Origin: Entoloma clypeatum | Taxonomy: Eukaryota; Basidiomycota; Agaricomycetes; Agaricales; Entolomataceae | Assembly (NCBI GenBank): GCA_963565915.1 | Contig: OY751491.1 | Location: 2,418,001 to 2,482,000, forward strand | Direction: 5' to 3' | DNA: 64,000 nucleotides | Shown here: one piece after another, positions 31,501 to 39,916 of the stretch | How the letters are laid out: every line of letters begins with the position of its first letter | Numbering within the stretch: the stretch's first letter is position 1 | The notes under the pieces: generated by a model | Database searches by the model: none | What the model was told of the DNA's origin: nothing | The model's input: only the letters and a program-made list of their open reading frames with translations | Translations under genes and position numbers: made by a program

Positions 31501-33765
31501 TGTGTAGTCATCAACAAAGCTGATATAATAATTATATTTGCCATAAGTCGCCTTCTTGAATTGCTTCAAATCCGAATGGATTAGCTCAAGAGGTGCTTTA
31601 GCGCGTGTCTGAGATGGTGGGAAAGATTTTGAAGGCATCTTTCCAAGAGCGCATCCTTTGCAGGGTCGCTCAGTGGACGGTCTGTCCACTCCATTGAAAC
31701 CTTTGACATGTTTAGAAGCATGTTGTAGTACTTCATGTGAAGGGTGTCCGAATCGCTTGTGCCAGGTGTCATAATCAACAGATTGTGAGACACTAAGACT
31801 AACCAAGTGTATTCGTTCCTCTTTAATGATCGTGGCATTTAGCCAATAAATCGATTCATTTGCCTTATGAGGATAACACATAAACAAAGGAAGACCTGAA
31901 TTGGTCTTTAGCGCGATCGAACCAAATCGTCCGCTAATTTCATTTCCTTGTTTAAGGATCTCGCCTACAGATAAAAGATGAACGTCTAAATCTGGTATAT
32001 AATAAACGGGTGATAGACGAGTTATTTTATTTTGTTCTCGCCCGTTTTTCTTGATGGTGTGATTAATCAACACTGTTCCTTGTCCAAGGATCTGAATAGT
32101 GTGACCTTTCTGTGCAATTTGCACAGATTGACGATCTTTTAATGGGGTATACTCAATGAAATCATTGATGTCATAAGTAAAGTGCAATGATGCACCTGAA
32201 TCAAGAATCCAATTGGATTGATTCTGTTTCTTACATTCAGCACAATTCGCATAATGAGAATTTATTTGCGCTATAAGCGCATGTACAGCAGGTGATATAA
32301 ATACATTGGACCGCCGTCCATTCACTCGTCTCCAAAGAGGCTTCTGTGAAGTATTTGTTAACTGCATTGTACGTGCTTTTGAATGTGAAACATACCCCAT
32401 GTCGTCGTTGTTTCCATCACCACGGGAAACTTCATACTCCATATAGTCATTGACGTATCCTTCATCGTAATAGCCCCTTATGGTGGGGGCTATTTCTTCT
32501 GTTTCCATCTCATCGGCCCAGCTGATTCTACTCGGTGTTTCTTCGAAAACCGGAATGCGGTGATTCCGGGGGTCCATTGTCGGAGGCGCTGAGAGCGGCC
32601 TTGACATTGCAGCTTCATTACGTTGAAGCGCAGGGACCTTGACGAGGCGAGTTAGATTCTGAGCTGTTGGAGGGACACCAATGCTGTTAGCTAGTGTGCG
32701 CGCTCCATCCAGGTCCGTGAAAGGGCCTGGGCCAGGAATATTACCGATCGCAAGCGATTGGTTGTTCCTAATCCTCCAATCGGTGGATGATGAGGGGTGC
32801 GGAGTGAAGATAGACCCATTTCCGTAAATGACCGTGCTGGGCAAGGTCTGGATTGGAAGCTGCCCATCAGGGGCGCTATCCATGGCAGAGGAGGCAAAAT
32901 GCGCCTTCTCTTTTCCTTTCCAGGGTCCTTTGCCCTTGGTCTTCCCAGCAGAAGTTCCATGTCCCTTGCCTTTCCAGGGCTTGGAGTGCTGATGCGAATG
33001 CTGCTGGTTAGCAGCCGGTCCTTCCGAAGATCCCTGAGAGGGTCCAGTGCGAGGCTGGTACTTCGGGGGGTTGGGACGAGCGCGTTTTACCGCAGAAATT
33101 TTGTTCACGTGAGCGCTTCCTTGGGACTGTGGAGCGTGCGGGTTTTTACGGAAGTATTCCGAGCGTACTTGCTCGATTACCTTCCCGATTTCGAGTACTG
33201 TGGACTGATTGCCGCCAGGCGCCACATAGTGCACCGCATCAAAGAGGATGCTGTGTACTAGACCATCATAGCCCTGAGGCAGTCCATTTAGGATCATCAT
33301 GATCCAGACGAACTTGGGGATATCTATGTGGTTGTGCTCGAGTCGCTGAAATAGGGTCTGCATCTTATCAATGCCAGATAAAGGATCGGCGGGAGAAAGA
33401 GAGGTGCGGAGGAGTTGCTGGAAATCAGCAAAGACGGTGGACGGGCCGACCGTGGACAGTTTGACAGCGATCAGGTCCCACATCTCCTTGGAGGTTTTAG
33501 CTCCCTTGATGTGATGGACGAGAGAGTCCGAAATGGACATCTGAATTAGGCCTTGGGCCTGATCGTCCTGTTCATGCCAAGTGTTTAACTTGTCTTGGAA
33601 ATCTGTCTCTTTAGGATCACCCAGAATTTTCTTATCGCCGGTGACGATCCTCCACACTTTAGCTGCCTTCAAGTAGGTGCTCATCTTCTCCTGATAGACG
33701 GAGAAGTTTGTGGTGGTGAGTTTGGGAACAGAGGAAGCGAGGTCGAGTTTTGAGTTTGAAGACAT
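28582..33765 (-). CDS. Copia-2 Gag-Pol polyprotein, uninterrupted
   Basis: About 1,727 residues from MSSNSKLDLASSVPKL; an in-frame ATG 11 codons upstream is also possible. Gag lies at ~1-500 with a UBN2-like region (VYQEKMSTYLKAAKVW). Aspartic protease WILDSGASLHFTY has Asp near 522. The GAG-pre-integrase zinc finger is at ~665-715 (HKRFGHPS...CKGCALGKMP). Integrase has Asp ~732 (LIHSDLKQ), Asp ~794 (FDGGGEF) and Glu ~828 (GRAERFNRT). An acidic/Ser-rich linker follows. RT lies ~1250-1420 (ARLVAKGFSQIEGIDF, YVDD at ~1396-1399), RNase H ~1545-1640 (TDSDWASD, SSTEAEMVA). All domains are in Copia order with no stop or shift. Catalytic Asp and Glu in integrase are 33 residues apart, slightly less than the usual 35. 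Confidence 0.95.
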   Translation of the reverse strand: MSSNSKLDLASSVPKLTTTNFSVYQEKMSTYLKAAKVWRIVTGDKKILGDPKETDFQDKLNTWHEQDDQAQGLIQMSISDSLVHHIKGAKTSKEMWDLIAVKLSTVGPSTVFADFQQLLRTSLSPADPLSGIDKMQTLFQRLEHNHIDIPKFVWIMMILNGLPQGYDGLVHSILFDAVHYVAPGGNQSTVLEIGKVIEQVRSEYFRKNPHAPQSQGSAHVNKISAVKRARPNPPKYQPRTGPSQGSSEGPAANQQHSHQHSKPWKGKGHGTSAGKTKGKGPWKGKEKAHFASSAMDSAPDGQLPIQTLPSTVIYGNGSIFTPHPSSSTDWRIRNNQSLAIGNIPGPGPFTDLDGARTLANSIGVPPTAQNLTRLVKVPALQRNEAAMSRPLSAPPTMDPRNHRIPVFEETPSRISWADEMETEEIAPTIRGYYDEGYVNDYMEYEVSRGDGNNDDMGYVSHSKARTMQLTNTSQKPLWRRVNGRRSNVFISPAVHALIAQINSHYANCAECKKQNQSNWILDSGASLHFTYDINDFIEYTPLKDRQSVQIAQKGHTIQILGQGTVLINHTIKKNGREQNKITRLSPVYYIPDLDVHLLSVGEILKQGNEISGRFGSIALKTNSGLPLFMCYPHKANESIYWLNATIIKEERIHLVSLSVSQSVDYDTWHKRFGHPSHEVLQHASKHVKGFNGVDRPSTERPCKGCALGKMPSKSFPPSQTRAKAPLELIHSDLKQFKKATYGKYNYYISFVDDYTSHAWISLLRLKSDAHSALRDFNAMVKNQFNTTIKTWRFDGGGEFVPFQADMREMGIQGEVTVPHQPQQNGRAERFNRTLMDKALAMLHDACLPEIWIQFAVEHALHLYNRTPLKRHGWLTPYESLKKEKPDVLNLHVFGCGAYVFLPKEIRTTTAKSELMIFIGFKTGTKGYRFMRIPNNIVFIGVTAMFDEQLFPKCSTMNKIPSITQYHDPTSDDMGNDDENGHDGPSDLPTDDFHSEDNDAHGPGGSRYPSNPGTHDDNHNLPDTNSDQTGQLPEGSSQTSDGTNRQDTAENQQWVPRTRNPGKRVRIDAPNDDHTLPGDYRPQTDRPRRTWVIPQRPGNVYGNNPAEALRQNQRDWSRTVQEDSQRYAYNPRSETRPQQSGAVPSTSSADPQMYQNNSNPNPDIDMEELLYIREGGGQSQMLAHLLSKAIPAYDEIPQDPKSWQMKDINKLPEKEKLEWKAACREELEALRKRNVFKLVDLPKGRKTIRNRWVFDVKTDGQKKARLVAKGFSQIEGIDFDEIFSPVIRFETIRILFAVAALEGWVIEGVDVKSAFLYGELDEEIYMNQPEGFVVKGQERKVIRLLKALYGLKQAARAWWIALNASMEKLGFTRCRTDSGVFVYHNKQSGDLIIALIYVDDGLFMGSNPDLVRKIKSDFKNKWESRDLGIAKEFLRMRIRQDSEKQIVTIDQSEYLRKIIKRFGLENAKAADTPLPKGYYPAPNEGEVDPTLKTRYQMIIGSLLYLSIGTRPDIAFAVAKMSQMSANPSKEHEKYALRIIRYLVGTQDYSIIYDGRSKASFEAWTDSDWASDPSDRKSQSGYFLKLAGGLVLWKSRKQKTVAHSSTEAEMVAASECSRECEWVTHLFKELGLQDITKIPFHVDNQGAIFNAQNPVTEGRTKHIAIHHFAIRDRVQDGLIEPRFVPGTENPADMFTKPLGRQEFEKFRALLRMEFKEPYTPLTKPTRDSK

Positions 33766-33855
33766 GATGATGCTGTGAAACATAAATAGAATCAGCATAT
33801 GAAAATATCGAAAAAGCGCATCAGAAAATAAATAGATGAGCTGCCTTGTCGATCA

Positions 33856-34692
33856 TCATTCTTCGTTCTCTGTTTGGTCTAGTGGTAGCATATGAAATGC
33901 CATCACTAATTCTACCCAATTGTCATATGCGCCCTGAGTGCTATGTTGCCCACAGGTGCAAGATCCTCCCTGAATAGGGAGCATGACTTCATTCGCTCTG
34001 TTCGCCACCTCAATTAAGGGGTCATTATCCGGCAACCGAACTTGTCGGGTCGGAGGCGAAAGAGGAGGTGCTCCGTGTGCTTCAGGGATGGTCCCATCAT
34101 CAACATACACGGGCGGAGGATCCGTGGGATCCCCATCTTGGGTAGGTACCGCAACAGGTACCTCAGTACGGCGATTACGCCGTCTGCGGTTTTGAACTCG
34201 AGCCCTTGCTGGTCCTGCATCACACGTAGTACACGAGTAGTCAAAAGTGGTGTTGTCTATGCAATGCCTTGGGCAATGCTGACTGTCAACAACAAGTTGT
34301 CGACACACCCCGCAACGTGCAACGATGCGTCCATTGTCATCATGACCTGAAGGGACTGAGCCCTGTGCCGTTGGCACCATATGGACTTGCTCTCGTGATA
34401 CGATCATTGTAACAGGGATTCTCTCAAGTAATCGATCAAGAATGGCCCATTGAAAGGTACATTCAATACCTCGAATGCTGCGAGGTTCACCGTTGAGGGA
34501 ACTGTCGAGCTCGATGTATTCGATACTGAGGAAACCAGTCTCCAGGCTAGCATACAAAGCGGATGCTGCCAATAATAGCGCAAAAGCTAAGATACTTAGA
34601 GCATGCGGCGCTAGGGCCGGGGCCCATAACCTAATGATGTAACCGACGTAGGCAGCCCAAAGGGCGCTCAAGACGTAGCGGTACGAAGGCAT
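33856..34692 (-). CDS. Leader ORF of Copia-2: membrane-anchored, Cys-rich protein
   Basis: A 278-codon frame starts inside the 5' LTR (ATG 34692), reads through the primer-binding site and ends 90 bp before Gag. A TATA box (TATAAATA, minus strand, 34819-34812) lies about 120 bp upstream, so the LTR transcript should contain this ATG first. The N-terminus has two hydrophobic stretches (about residues 7-27, VLSALWAAYVGYII; and 33-50, LSILAFALLLAASALYA). Then comes a Cys/His region with CGVCRQLV, CPRHC, YSCTTCD (about 129-170), a basic patch (RRRRNRR), a Pro-rich segment, and a final SCTCGQH. Copia-1 has no such frame in its 370-bp leader. I do not recognise it. It could be an envelope-like, assembly or host-acquired factor, or a translational leader. 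Confidence 0.55.
   Translation of the reverse strand: MPSYRYVLSALWAAYVGYIIRLWAPALAPHALSILAFALLLAASALYASLETGFLSIEYIELDSSLNGEPRSIRGIECTFQWAILDRLLERIPVTMIVSREQVHMVPTAQGSVPSGHDDNGRIVARCGVCRQLVVDSQHCPRHCIDNTTFDYSCTTCDAGPARARVQNRRRRNRRTEVPVAVPTQDGDPTDPPPVYVDDGTIPEAHGAPPLSPPTRQVRLPDNDPLIEVANRANEVMLPIQGGSCTCGQHSTQGAYDNWVELVMAFHMLPLDQTENEE
34620..34631 (-). other. Copia-2 primer-binding site, initiator-tRNA-Met type
   Basis: GGGCCCATAACC on the plus strand directly abuts the 5' LTR (34632), identical to the Copia-1 site. It corresponds to the anticodon arm of initiator tRNA-Met, the copia half-tRNA priming arrangement. Confidence 0.75.
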
Positions 34693-34974
34693 ATGGAAGC
34701 TAGACTAACCTGGTTAAGAGACGTTAGTGGAATCAAGAAGCTAACTAGCTACAACGTCTCAGAGAACTGGGGTGTTCAAGAAGTTAGGATTTACCGTACT
34801 AAATACATGGGTATTTATACTAATCCAATATGCGCACGGACCATTGTACAAACAATACATAAACAAGTCATGCGTCCGTGGTTATACCATAAACTCACAT
34901 ATATGGTAATAGTGACTCATAGTCACTTCCTGTGACAAGCACATGGTGCGACATATCTGGCGATATGTTCAACA
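34632..34974 (-). repeat. Copia-2 5' LTR
   Basis: 343 bp partner of 28232-28574, with the TATA box at 34812-34819 (minus) and the ATG of the leader ORF at 34692. Followed outward by the target duplication CCGTG. Confidence 0.92.
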
Positions 34975-35045
34975 CCGTGCACCTGCCACAACACATGCCC
35001 AACAGCCTCCTTTCACACCCAACGGCGTCGAGTCACGCCCCAGAG
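34975..35045 (+). repeat. Minisatellite, right part after Copia-2
   Basis: CATGCCCAACAGCCTCC and CACACCCAACGGCG units continue the array seen at 27725-28231. Confidence 0.6.
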
Positions 35046-35156
35046 CACATGGGGCCGGGCTGAGTCCATGGAGGACCAATTGAGGGAGTATGATGTGCGC
35101 GCGCAGCATCGGGCTGTGCGCGCGTGTCCTTAGTCTTATTTTACTTGTAATATATT

Positions 35157-35335
35157 GGTTTAAACCAGTTGAGACCAGTCTGGTCTCACTTCTTTGAGGT
35201 AAACAGAACCGATGCACCGGTCTTGCATCAGTCCAGTTTGGTTTTTTCGGAATCATGTGAACCAAAAAATCGGTCTCAGTCTTGGTCTCAATATTTTGAG
35301 GGTCAAAAACCAGACCGAACCGGACCTTTAAACAC
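35157..35335. repeat. MITE-like segment with GGTCTGGTC-type internal repeats
   Basis: The segment runs from GGTTTAAACCAGTT to AACCGGACCTTTAAAC, weakly inverted ends with the core GTTTAAA. Inside are several copies of GACCAG/GGTCTC/GGTCTG words in both orientations. It resembles a small non-autonomous repeat; no coding capacity. Confidence 0.35.
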
Positions 35336-35565
35336 TAATTCTCTCATCCAGATGTGCTTCCAAAAGAGTACCTACTCCTAATTATCAGCTATGTAGTTCT
35401 GGGATAACTTTAGAAAGAATATTTCTAAACATTATCAAAAAGTCCGAGGCCAAACGACGGCGCGATGGGCCAAAAATCAAAGTGTCTCACTGAGTGGTGG
35501 TGTCTCACTGAGTGGTTGATGACTGTATATTGGATTTTGGCTGTTGGGTGTAGGAGAGTCGCAAC

Positions 35566-36990
35566 CTAGAAAGAGGGGACCTCCAAACCAGCCTTCCGCG
35601 CGATTCTAATCGTATTTTCTGCCTGGAAAATAGAGTTGAGCTTCTCAACTTGAAACCGACTTATGGAGCATTTACCTGCTTTAACATTGGAGCATCAATC
35701 ATCTCACCATCAAGCCCAACCGCCCCAATTGCTTCCGAATGCGCGGTCGTCATACTGTGGATAATTTTTGCAGCACGTAAGATCTCTGGAAAGAGACAAG
35801 CTGAGATCCTGAAATAGAAGAGTCTTTATGACGCATTACCTTCAGATGTCGGAACGAATGTAGACTGGATAACATCAACCTGGCTTGGGTGAATTGCTTG
35901 CTAACATGGGAAATTCATGAGTCATGGACTTCGGACATGAAGGCAAGTACCTTCCCCGTGAATCCCAGCTGCCGTCCGTCTCGACATTCGTCCCTGAGAT
36001 AGTCCAAGTCCTTGTAATCTACACAGACCTGAAATATGTCAATCATGTCCGAATTAATCACATTCATCAATTGCTCTTACCATGTCGATCGCCTCAAGAC
36101 CAAATGCCTTGGCGGCGGTTACAATTTTGGAGCGCGCATAAAGCAGTTCTTGACGCGCTGGTGTCCGAATGATTGATGTATCAGCGCAATCTTGAGAGTA
36201 ATTGACATATGGGAACTAGATATGAATAGATTGGCGTGCTCACAATCCTCGGCCGCGAACTATGGCAGTCGTTGAGTGCACAAACGCTGACTACGGTTTG
36301 AGAAAGCAACGTACCAATAGCGCAGACAGTCGACCCCCCAGCAGGTCGCCGTGATGTGATTTCCATCTTGCAATGTCGCCCAGGTTCCAAGACGCCTTCG
36401 CGCTTTCGACACTCGAGACGATATTTAACGGCGAACTGCTGTGCGTTGCTTTTCGAATTTTGTACAGTTCGTCTGAAACACGATGTAGGTCCTCGGCAGA
36501 GTGAATCTTGGGAAGCACGAGGGTTTGTAAAGTGGGAAGTGACGCCTATCAGGAATAAGGTCATCAGTGAAAACCACATCTATGTCGTCCGGAAGACTCA
36601 CGATCTGTTGAATATCGTCCTTGAAGAATGGTGTACTGACATCATTCAATCGAACGGCCACGCGTTGGGGATTGGGCAAGTCTTCCCTCTGGAATGAATG
36701 AGGTGATGGTTCAGGGAACAGAGAAAAACACACCATAGACCTACACTCAGCCACTCAGTAAGTCTGGCTCTAGCATCTCGTTTATCCACTGGTGAGGGTG
36801 ACACGCTGTCCTCTAGGTCATAGATAATCACGTCAGAGTTGGAGGAGAGTGACTTTTCGAGCATGCGAGTGGATGAAGACGGGACATAAAGATACGAGCG
36901 ACGGAGAGCCACTGCCTGAGTGCTCATTCCTCTCTGACGAAGACGTGTGCATGACATAGCATGTCTGGAAGATTTGAGAAACATGGGCAT
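35566..36990 (-). CDS. Citrate-lyase-beta-like (CLYBL/HpcH family) lyase, mitochondrial
   Basis: A spliced gene of about nine exons. It starts MPMFLKSSRHAMSCTRLRQR, a basic, Ser-rich presequence typical of mitochondrial import. The TIM-barrel core motifs of CitE/CLYBL follow: SYLYVPSSSTRMLEKS, VIIYDLEDSVSP, VAVRLND, LVLPKIHSAED, VSSVESAKA, FAAEDYCADTS, AKAFGLEAIDMV, VCVDYKD and QAIHPSQVDVIQS. The final exon ends ARKAGLEVPSF and TAG at 35566-35568. The conserved acidic metal ligands (DLEDS; the Glu of VESAK; AAED) are visible. Family members cleave acyl-CoA substrates; CLYBL acts on citramalyl-CoA, though the substrate here is inferred. One exon (36244-36259) is only 16 nt. Confidence 0.85.
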
Positions 36991-37179
36991 GATTCAGACG
37001 GAAGCGTGGCTGTGCTGGAGTGTGTTTGATTCTGCATCTATTGTACTCGTAGCAATAATTAATATCTGGGGTTGAAACCAGCGCATGGCAAACGATTTCT
37101 AGATGTTTCATCTGGTATACAACTGATGAGAGTCGTCATTTCCATTCATAAAGTCGTCAAGGTGCCAGTGGCACAGTAG

Positions 37180-38093
37180 CTAATTTTCTTTCTTTGAACC
37201 TTTGGCGCGCTGTTCCTCCCGCTTGGCATAGATCATGTCTGTGAAAGGACTGGAACAGGTTTCAGTTCATACGAGCAAAAAGCAATAATTCGAGGGGCTG
37301 GCACTTACCCTTCGTAACGGAGTGCAATGATATAGACGATCCAAACGTACACCGTGATGAAAAGTCCAGCGGGACGTTCATACCTTCAACGACGAAGGAT
37401 AAGCAAGACAGGCCTCGCACGACAAAATCCGCGTCACCTACCAAAGCGCCCCAGCTGCAAAACACATCGTACTGCCAACGTACATTGGATCCCGGAGGAC
37501 GTTAAACGGGAAGCTGACCAAGTTAAAATCATCAGAGATTCCAAAGGCAAGGACCACTTACCCTTCCACACGGTGGTCCATCAAGATCCCGAAATAATCT
37601 CCAAGAAAGGTCCCGGTTATGCCTAATGCCCACGTCGATGTCAATACGAACGTCTGGCCCACGACGGCTAGCGCGATAGGGACAACAGTCGCAAATGGTT
37701 CGGGCAGGACGACGTGCCGCGGTTGATCCTCCAACGCCAGATGGTATCTGCATGCCTTCTTAATTGGGGCGTGCTTTTTGCAGTGACAGTAGGAGATGGT
37801 ACGCACAATGAATCACGGAGCATACCAAAGGAAAAGATGAGTAGGGCGAGAAAGTAGCAGCCATAGCGAGTGTTTCCCCCGAAAAGACGCGTTATGGTCT
37901 TGTTTCTGTATTCTTATTTGCGACATGAGCAGAGCCTATTAAATAATGGAATGAACTCCTTGTGAGGTGGCGTACCGTTCCGAGCAACAATATTCCATGC
38001 CGTGGGGTTAAATGCGATGGAAAGGAGCGCTATCGTCAGCGAGGACTTGGAGAAATCCACCAGGGAGAGAAGGTTAGTCGTGGTGAAGGCCAT
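37180..38093 (-). CDS. OPI3: Opi3-type phospholipid N-methyltransferase
   Basis: The protein begins MAFTTTNLLSLVDFSKSS (ATG 38093). It has FNPTAWNIVARN, EYRNKTITRLFGG, YGCYFLALLIFSFGMLRD, EDQPRHVVLP and a long hydrophobic run (PFATVVPIALAVVGQTFVL). FLGDYFGILMDHRVEGFPF and DPMYVGSTM follow, the S-adenosylmethionine-binding signature of PEMT/Opi3. The C-terminal IIALRYEGPFTDMIY ends KREEQRAKGSKKEN. Several short introns interrupt it. Opi3 methylates monomethyl- and dimethyl-phosphatidylethanolamine to phosphatidylcholine in the ER membrane. Expected length (~200 aa) and four membrane segments fit. It is tandem, same strand, between the lyase and the E2. Confidence 0.88.
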
Positions 38094-38309
38094 AGTGGAA
38101 GTGACACTGCTTGTCGACGTGTCAATTGAATGAAGATCACATAAGCCGTTAAAAAGGGACGTTGTAGAATCATAAATCGACACAAGACTGCGATGTATTA
38201 AGTGTATGCATACAACATGAAAGGTACATAGGGAGACAGTGGCAGAAATCCTCTGATATCCAATAGGGATAACAACTTGATAGCAATGTTGGTGAAGCGC
38301 CAAAAACAC

Positions 38310-39380
38310 TCAAAGTCTCCTGAGAGCTTTCTTCCTCTTCTCAGCGTTAGTCGTCGCACTCCCTGTCGCCGCTCTCTTCATCGTCTTGGAAATCACAGGT
38401 GCAGCAACTGGGAGTCCCATTCCGATCGCTGTTCCCGGTGCTCCGACATTTGCATCTGCAATTGATAGTGGCGAAGGTGATACATGTCGTTCCTTTCCCC
38501 CCACACCTACCCCTTCGTTCTCTCCGCAATTTGTTTGTTTTAAAGCAGGCGCAGTAGCAGCTGATTTCTGCGTGGTGATTGGAAGTGTGAAGGAGGATGT
38601 GGACGAGACAGAGGTCAGCGATGGCGCAGGAGCTACTGCGGATGCTGGGGATGACGATGAGGACGCTGCTGGCAGTGTCGATGATGATGCGGAGCGTGTA
38701 TCGAATTCAACTGGTCGTTGTCTTGGGGTGGCATGAACGCTAGTGATGAGTTTGGCACGTTCACAGTAAGTCGAGTAGTTCTCCAATAAGAGCTTCCCTG
38801 CCTCTTCGTCCAGCGCGGATTCAGGATTGGGATAGATGAGGAGACATTTTACGGTCACGAGTATGCGTTCAATGCCATAGGTTGACTTCCAATCCTTTTT
38901 GAGGGTGTTAACGCAAATCTCTCCTGAGCTCGACACATTTGGATGGAAGATCTTTGTGGCAAACCAACCTGTGATAGAAATGTACAGCAACGGAGAAATG
39001 CAAAAGGAGGGAAACGAACATTTTGGTGGCGCAGCGGGAAATTCTTCGGTAAACTTGAACTTGACTCTGAAATACCCTCCAGCGTATGGCGTACCCTCTG
39101 AGCCAGATGAACAGGTTTGTCAGCCTCTGGGGAAGCTAGCAAGGATGAACGCGTCATTGCGACGCGACTCCCTATTCAAGAAAACGCACCTGGCCCTTGA
39201 ATGATACCAGTCACATCAAGCATGTCCTCTTCGCTCGTCTGGATACGGATGCCTTCTGGCGGGCTCTTTTTGAGCTCGCTGAGCTCACGCATAACGCGAC
39301 GCAAAACGATGGACGGAAGAGACTGTTCATGTGTATTTAAATCAGCAAGACATCTTCGACATGTACGAAAAACCTACCAT
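38310..39380 (-). CDS. UBE2S-like ubiquitin-conjugating enzyme (E2) with C-terminal LR tail
   Basis: Exons encode [53 protein letters not shown] and then the E2 core [19 protein letters not shown]. The catalytic Cys is in [26 protein letters not shown] follows, a stretch especially like UBE2S (E2-EPF). A ~110-residue Ser/Ala/Thr/Pro-rich linker leads to the C-terminus [13 protein letters not shown]2S uses an LRRL tail to dock on the anaphase-promoting complex and build K11-linked chains. Conservation of ALRRL here implies the same docking (inference). The likely start ATG (39378-39380) is followed at once by a GTAGGT donor, giving a three-nucleotide first coding exon; an alternative is the downstream Met of MRELSELKK. 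Confidence 0.88.
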
Positions 39381-39916
39381 TGTGAGCAACTAGCGAAGGG
39401 ATGAGGTGATGGTCGAATGCACAGTGCGGAGTTCCAAAGCAGTGTTGGATCATGGTGGAACCACGTGGTTAACACTGTGGCAAGCAAGGTAACCTTCCCG
39501 CAATCACCATCGACGTTGCCTTTGCCACATCCCTTCCCGCCAATGTTGATTCGAGAGGTATCTTGTTTGGTGTACGGAGAGAAGGGGGAAACATTGGGAT
39601 TGGGGGTCCATCAAACTGCATCAGCAATACGGTACGGAGCATTACGGAGTGTTATGTAACGCGTCTGTCGACACCATTCGCTGGCACTTTTTGAAAAAGA
39701 TACATTGTACAGAATTCTCCAGCTGCGACACCGTCGTTTCGTCCAGACCAGGTCGCCGAGCAGCTCTGCACTTGTCTCACAAGAGCCTCTTGAAAAAAGA
39801 CTGGGAAGTCAAGAGAAGTGAAAAAAAAAGGAATCGAGGGCAAGGATGTACCCACTCGTTAAGAGGTTGCATGTAGCCTAGGGATAAGATTAGCCGAGAT
39901 CACCTTACGTTGTATA
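39381..39916. other. Intergenic, no gene seen
   Basis: About 540 bp between the convergent-side end of URA5 and the start of the E2 gene (both minus). It should hold the E2 promoter and the URA5 3' untranslated region. No ORF is supported. Confidence 0.5.

Larger units (their letters stand above)
28232..34974 (-). mobile_element. Copia-2, apparently intact Ty1/Copia retrotransposon
   Basis: It has 343-bp LTRs at 28232-28574 and 34632-34974 and the target duplication CCGTG (28227-28231 and 34975-34979). An initiator-tRNA-Met-type PBS abuts the 5' LTR, and a polypurine tract (AAGTGAGGGGGAG) abuts the 3' LTR. By eye the LTRs differ at two positions (TGAGG/TGGGG and GACTTAT/GACTCAT). Between them are a leader ORF (33856-34692) and one continuous Gag-Pol frame. 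Nothing visible prevents mobility. Confidence 0.93.

Noticed and set aside
34693..34935. 80-codon plus-strand ORF in the Copia-2 LTR
   Set aside because: Present in both LTRs antisense to the promoter, with no features; likely chance.
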